Shown: piece by piece, positions 62,413-64,000 of the stretch
How the letters are laid out: every line of letters starts with the position of its first letter
Position numbering within the stretch: position 1 is the stretch's first letter
Source: Maridesulfovibrio sp.
GTDB taxonomy: Bacteria > Desulfobacterota > Desulfovibrionia > Desulfovibrionales > Desulfovibrionaceae
Assembly: GCF_963678865.1 (NCBI RefSeq)
Contig: NZ_OY787459.1
Coordinates: 2,260,501-2,324,500 of the forward strand
DNA: 64,000 nucleotides
Direction: 5' to 3'
Notes under the pieces: generated by a model
What the model was told of the DNA's origin: nothing
What the model saw: the letters and a program-made list of their open reading frames with translations, nothing else
Databases searched by the model: none
Translations under genes and position numbers: made by a program

Positions 62413-62463
62413 AAAGGCTGGAACAACGTGTGGAGATAACTGCGCGGGTTTCAGCCTTTTTTT
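62413..62463 (+). terminator. Terminator after the chemoreceptor
   Basis: AAAAGGCTGGAAC pairs with GTTTCAGCCTTTT with one mismatch, and further T follow. Confidence 0.75.
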
Positions 62464-62550
62464 CTTGCCACTGTAGGAAGAACTCTCTGCAATGTCAGAG
62501 CTGCCGGAAAATCATTCTGCCATCTTTTTTTTGGAAATGAATACTTTTTA

Positions 62551-62575
62551 CTTGAAAACGATTCTCATATTCATT
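62551..62575. promoter_or_regulatory. Fur box upstream of two small genes
   Basis: TGAAAACGATTCTCATATTCA matches the palindromic Fur consensus at most positions and lies about 50 bases before the first small gene. It suggests induction under iron shortage. Confidence 0.65.
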
Positions 62576-62617
62576 ATGACTGTTTTCAGGCAAACAAATC
62601 AAAACAGGAGATTTACC

Positions 62618-62785
62618 ATGACCCAGACAGCCAGTATTTCTTCGTTAAACAAAAAACAATTTCTGAGAAAAGCATTCAAAGGTTTCAGCGGATCAAGCGA
62701 AAGAAAAGAAATCGAAGCCGAGAATCCGCCTTTCCCTGCCCCTGAAAAGGCTTGCCGGAACTCTCGACCTGAACTGGACTGCTGA
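62618..62785 (+). CDS. Small Fur-linked protein (55 aa)
   Basis: ATG 62618 follows AGGAG with seven bases between; a longer frame from 62492 would run through the Fur box. The product is basic at the start (NKKQFLRKAFKGFSG) and has Cys near the end (EKACRNSRPELDC). Small Fur-controlled pairs such as genY/genZ are known from D. vulgaris, as I recall, but homology is unchecked. Confidence 0.6.
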   Translation: MTQTASISSLNKKQFLRKAFKGFSGSSERKEIEAENPPFPAPEKACRNSRPELDC

Positions 62786-62833
62786 TTTCAGACACCACAA
62801 TTTTTTAAAGAACAAACTCAAGCGGAGTATAAA

Positions 62834-63013
62834 ATGTCAGATGTAGTCAGAGAAGCAGCCCGCATGCGGCGACAATACGGGTGGAAGACTTATCTTATAA
62901 AATTCAAGGATTACTACTCATACACCTTTGACCCCAGCCTTTTCCCGGAATTTGAATTGCTTGGTGAAGTTGGCGCCGACGGAGCGATCATCCCCTCCTC
63001 CAAGGCGAAATAA
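62834..63013 (+). CDS. Second small Fur-linked protein (59 aa)
   Basis: GGAG precedes ATG 62834. The product is soluble and aromatic in the middle (KTYLIKFKDYYSYTFDP). It follows the 55-residue gene by 48 bases, so one transcript from the Fur-type promoter is likely. It is followed by a hairpin at 63066. No function is known to me. Confidence 0.65.
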   Translation: MSDVVREAARMRRQYGWKTYLIKFKDYYSYTFDPSLFPEFELLGEVGADGAIIPSSKAK

Positions 63014-63065
63014 ACACCCGCCATTATCCCGAAGGTTGGCCATGCTTAGCCAACTAGACTTCACC

Positions 63066-63106
63066 CTCCCGGTTTCACTACTATCCCCGTAGGCGAAGCC
63101 GGGAGT
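63066..63106 (+). terminator. Terminator after the small Fur operon
   Basis: CTCCCGGTTTC pairs with GAAGCCGGGAG (one mismatch), and TCTCTTTT follows. Confidence 0.75.
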
Positions 63107-63125
63107 CTCTTTTATGGAAATGCCA

Positions 63126-63305
63126 CTATTCTTCTAAACATTGGCGGGAGACATCATCTCCCAGCCGGTCCAAAACCTCCTGCAACGCATCAGGAATATC
63201 CCCGTTACCGCTTAAAAATGCCTGCACCTCTTCTTCATTGAGTCCGGCAGACTCGGCAATGGCCTTTATTTTTTCCGAAATTTCAGTCTGGTTCATATTA
63301 TTCAT
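63126..63305 (-). CDS. Small acidic helical protein (59 aa)
   Basis: GGAAGGG precedes the ATG at 63305. The product begins MNNMNQTEISEKIKAIAESA and continues with an acidic helical stretch (NEEEVQAFLSG), ending in Cys-Leu-Glu-Glu. It resembles small ubiquitin-associated-like or regulatory helical proteins only loosely. It is convergent with the Fur-type operon and divergent from the methyltransferase. Confidence 0.65.
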   Translation of the reverse strand: MNNMNQTEISEKIKAIAESAGLNEEEVQAFLSGNGDIPDALQEVLDRLGDDVSRQCLEE

Positions 63306-63455
63306 CTACCCTTCCCATGCTGCATTTGCAAAAAAAGATTTCCCGGTAAACCTGGAACTGGACATCACGTAAAGATGGCTCTATGAAATCAATTCGTCTG
63401 TTCCGCGTGAGAAATTACCCGCTGCGACAGGCGAAATAACTTTTCCGGAGCTAAC

Positions 63456-64000
63456 ATGCTGGACAATCTGAGCATAGTACTTTTCGGTACAAAATACCCT
63501 GAAAACGTCGGGTCATCGGCTCGCGCCATGACTAATATGGGCTGCAACAACCTGACACTTGTGCGCCCCGCATCATGGAACATGGACAAGGCCATGCCGC
63601 TGGCTACAGTCAAAGCCCGCGATATCGTGCAAAAAGCCGCTATTTCCGAAGACCTCTCCGAAGCCCTGAAAGGGCAGACAAGGGTCTACGGGACCACCGC
63701 CCGCACTGGAGGGTGGCGCAAGGGAGTGATGACTCCTTCCACAGCAGCTCCGCACATCGTGGAGCAACTCCGGGCCGGGGAAAAAGTGGCTGTGGTTTTC
63801 GGTCCTGAAGACCGGGGCCTGACCAACGACGAGACACAACTTTGCTCCAGATTGATCAACATCCCCACCAGCCATGAAAACAGCTCACTGAATCTCTCTC
63901 AAGCGGTACTTATCATCTTGTATGAATGCTTTAAAAACGCGCTGGACAAACCTTTTACCCCTGCAGGTCCTCCTGAAGAGCGCTCCACCTCATTTGAAGA
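63456..64000 (+). CDS. trmJ: TrmJ-like tRNA 2'-O-methyltransferase, partial
   Basis: CCGGAG precedes the ATG. The 181 visible residues show the SPOUT knot: VLFGTKYPENVGSSARAM, VVFGPEDRGLTNDE and NSSLNLSQAV. These are the three motifs of TrmJ, which methylates position 32 of tRNAs in the anticodon loop. The 3' end lies outside the window. Confidence 0.9.
   Translation, partial: MLDNLSIVLFGTKYPENVGSSARAMTNMGCNNLTLVRPASWNMDKAMPLATVKARDIVQKAAISEDLSEALKGQTRVYGTTARTGGWRKGVMTPSTAAPHIVEQLRAGEKVAVVFGPEDRGLTNDETQLCSRLINIPTSHENSSLNLSQAVLIILYECFKNALDKPFTPAGPPEERSTSFE

Overview
The window looks like a chromosomal segment of a sulfate-reducing member of the Desulfovibrionaceae, perhaps one of the marine, moderate-GC genera. 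The reasons are a 907-residue molybdenum aldehyde oxidoreductase whose key residues fall at the positions known from Desulfovibrio gigas Mop, a regulator of the sulfate-reducer TunR type (recombinase-like DNA-binding part plus molybdate-binding domains), and a maturation gene set that I know from D. vulgaris. This assignment is inference from gene content.

Layout. 1-7321 (minus): an MFS exporter followed by a nonribosomal peptide synthetase that runs off the left edge (C-A-PCP-C-A visible; the second A domain has an Asn-type pocket). About 7.6-11.5 kb: a small block with a redox/PAS-type operon, divergent from an OmpR-type response regulator and sensor kinase; its left end carries a degenerate copy of a tRNA-Thr 3' segment. 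11,527-24,646: a 13,015-bp integrated element bounded by 105-bp direct repeats of the 3' part of tRNA-Thr(CGU) and its terminator. It carries a tyrosine recombinase, an HhH protein and a membrane protein, a Sel1-repeat protein, orphan type IV secretion subunits (VirB5- and VirB6-like), a MobC-like protein, an IncP-type oriT, six 21-bp iterons and a candidate initiator, but no relaxase. 24.6-26.6 kb: intact tRNA-Thr, thiol peroxidase and a lone periplasmic sugar-binding-like protein.

26.6-32.1 kb: the tungstate/molybdate regulator, divergent from a modABC-modA'B' operon that has one ATPase for two binding-protein/permease sets. 32.7-50.0 kb: a molybdopterin-binding protein, Mop, and a long maturation and accessory cluster (Fe-S protein, redox ribbon, methyltransferase, C-GCAxxG-C-C protein, radical SAM protein, PaaK-like ligase, XdhC, MocA-HD fusion, histidine phosphatase). 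An iron alcohol dehydrogenase and a cytoplasmic histidine kinase/sigma-54 activator pair close it. 50-64 kb: periplasmic thiol proteins, a second iron alcohol dehydrogenase with a near-perfect sigma-54 promoter, ATP-grasp, methyltransferase, exonuclease III, chemoreceptor, a small Fur-type operon and a partial tRNA methyltransferase.

How it fits together. Mo/W uptake, cofactor handling (MPT-binding protein, MocA, XdhC), Mop and two alcohol dehydrogenases form one alcohol-to-aldehyde-to-acid oxidation theme. The same paired upstream motif (TGACACA twice, 31-32 bp apart, about 208 bp before the -12 element) precedes sigma-54 promoters of both the Mop operon and the second alcohol dehydrogenase. 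The sigma-54 activator encoded at 48.7 kb is therefore the likely common regulator. The integrated element resembles, in strategy, mobilizable islands such as SGI1 that bring their own oriT, replicon and a few substitute T4SS subunits.
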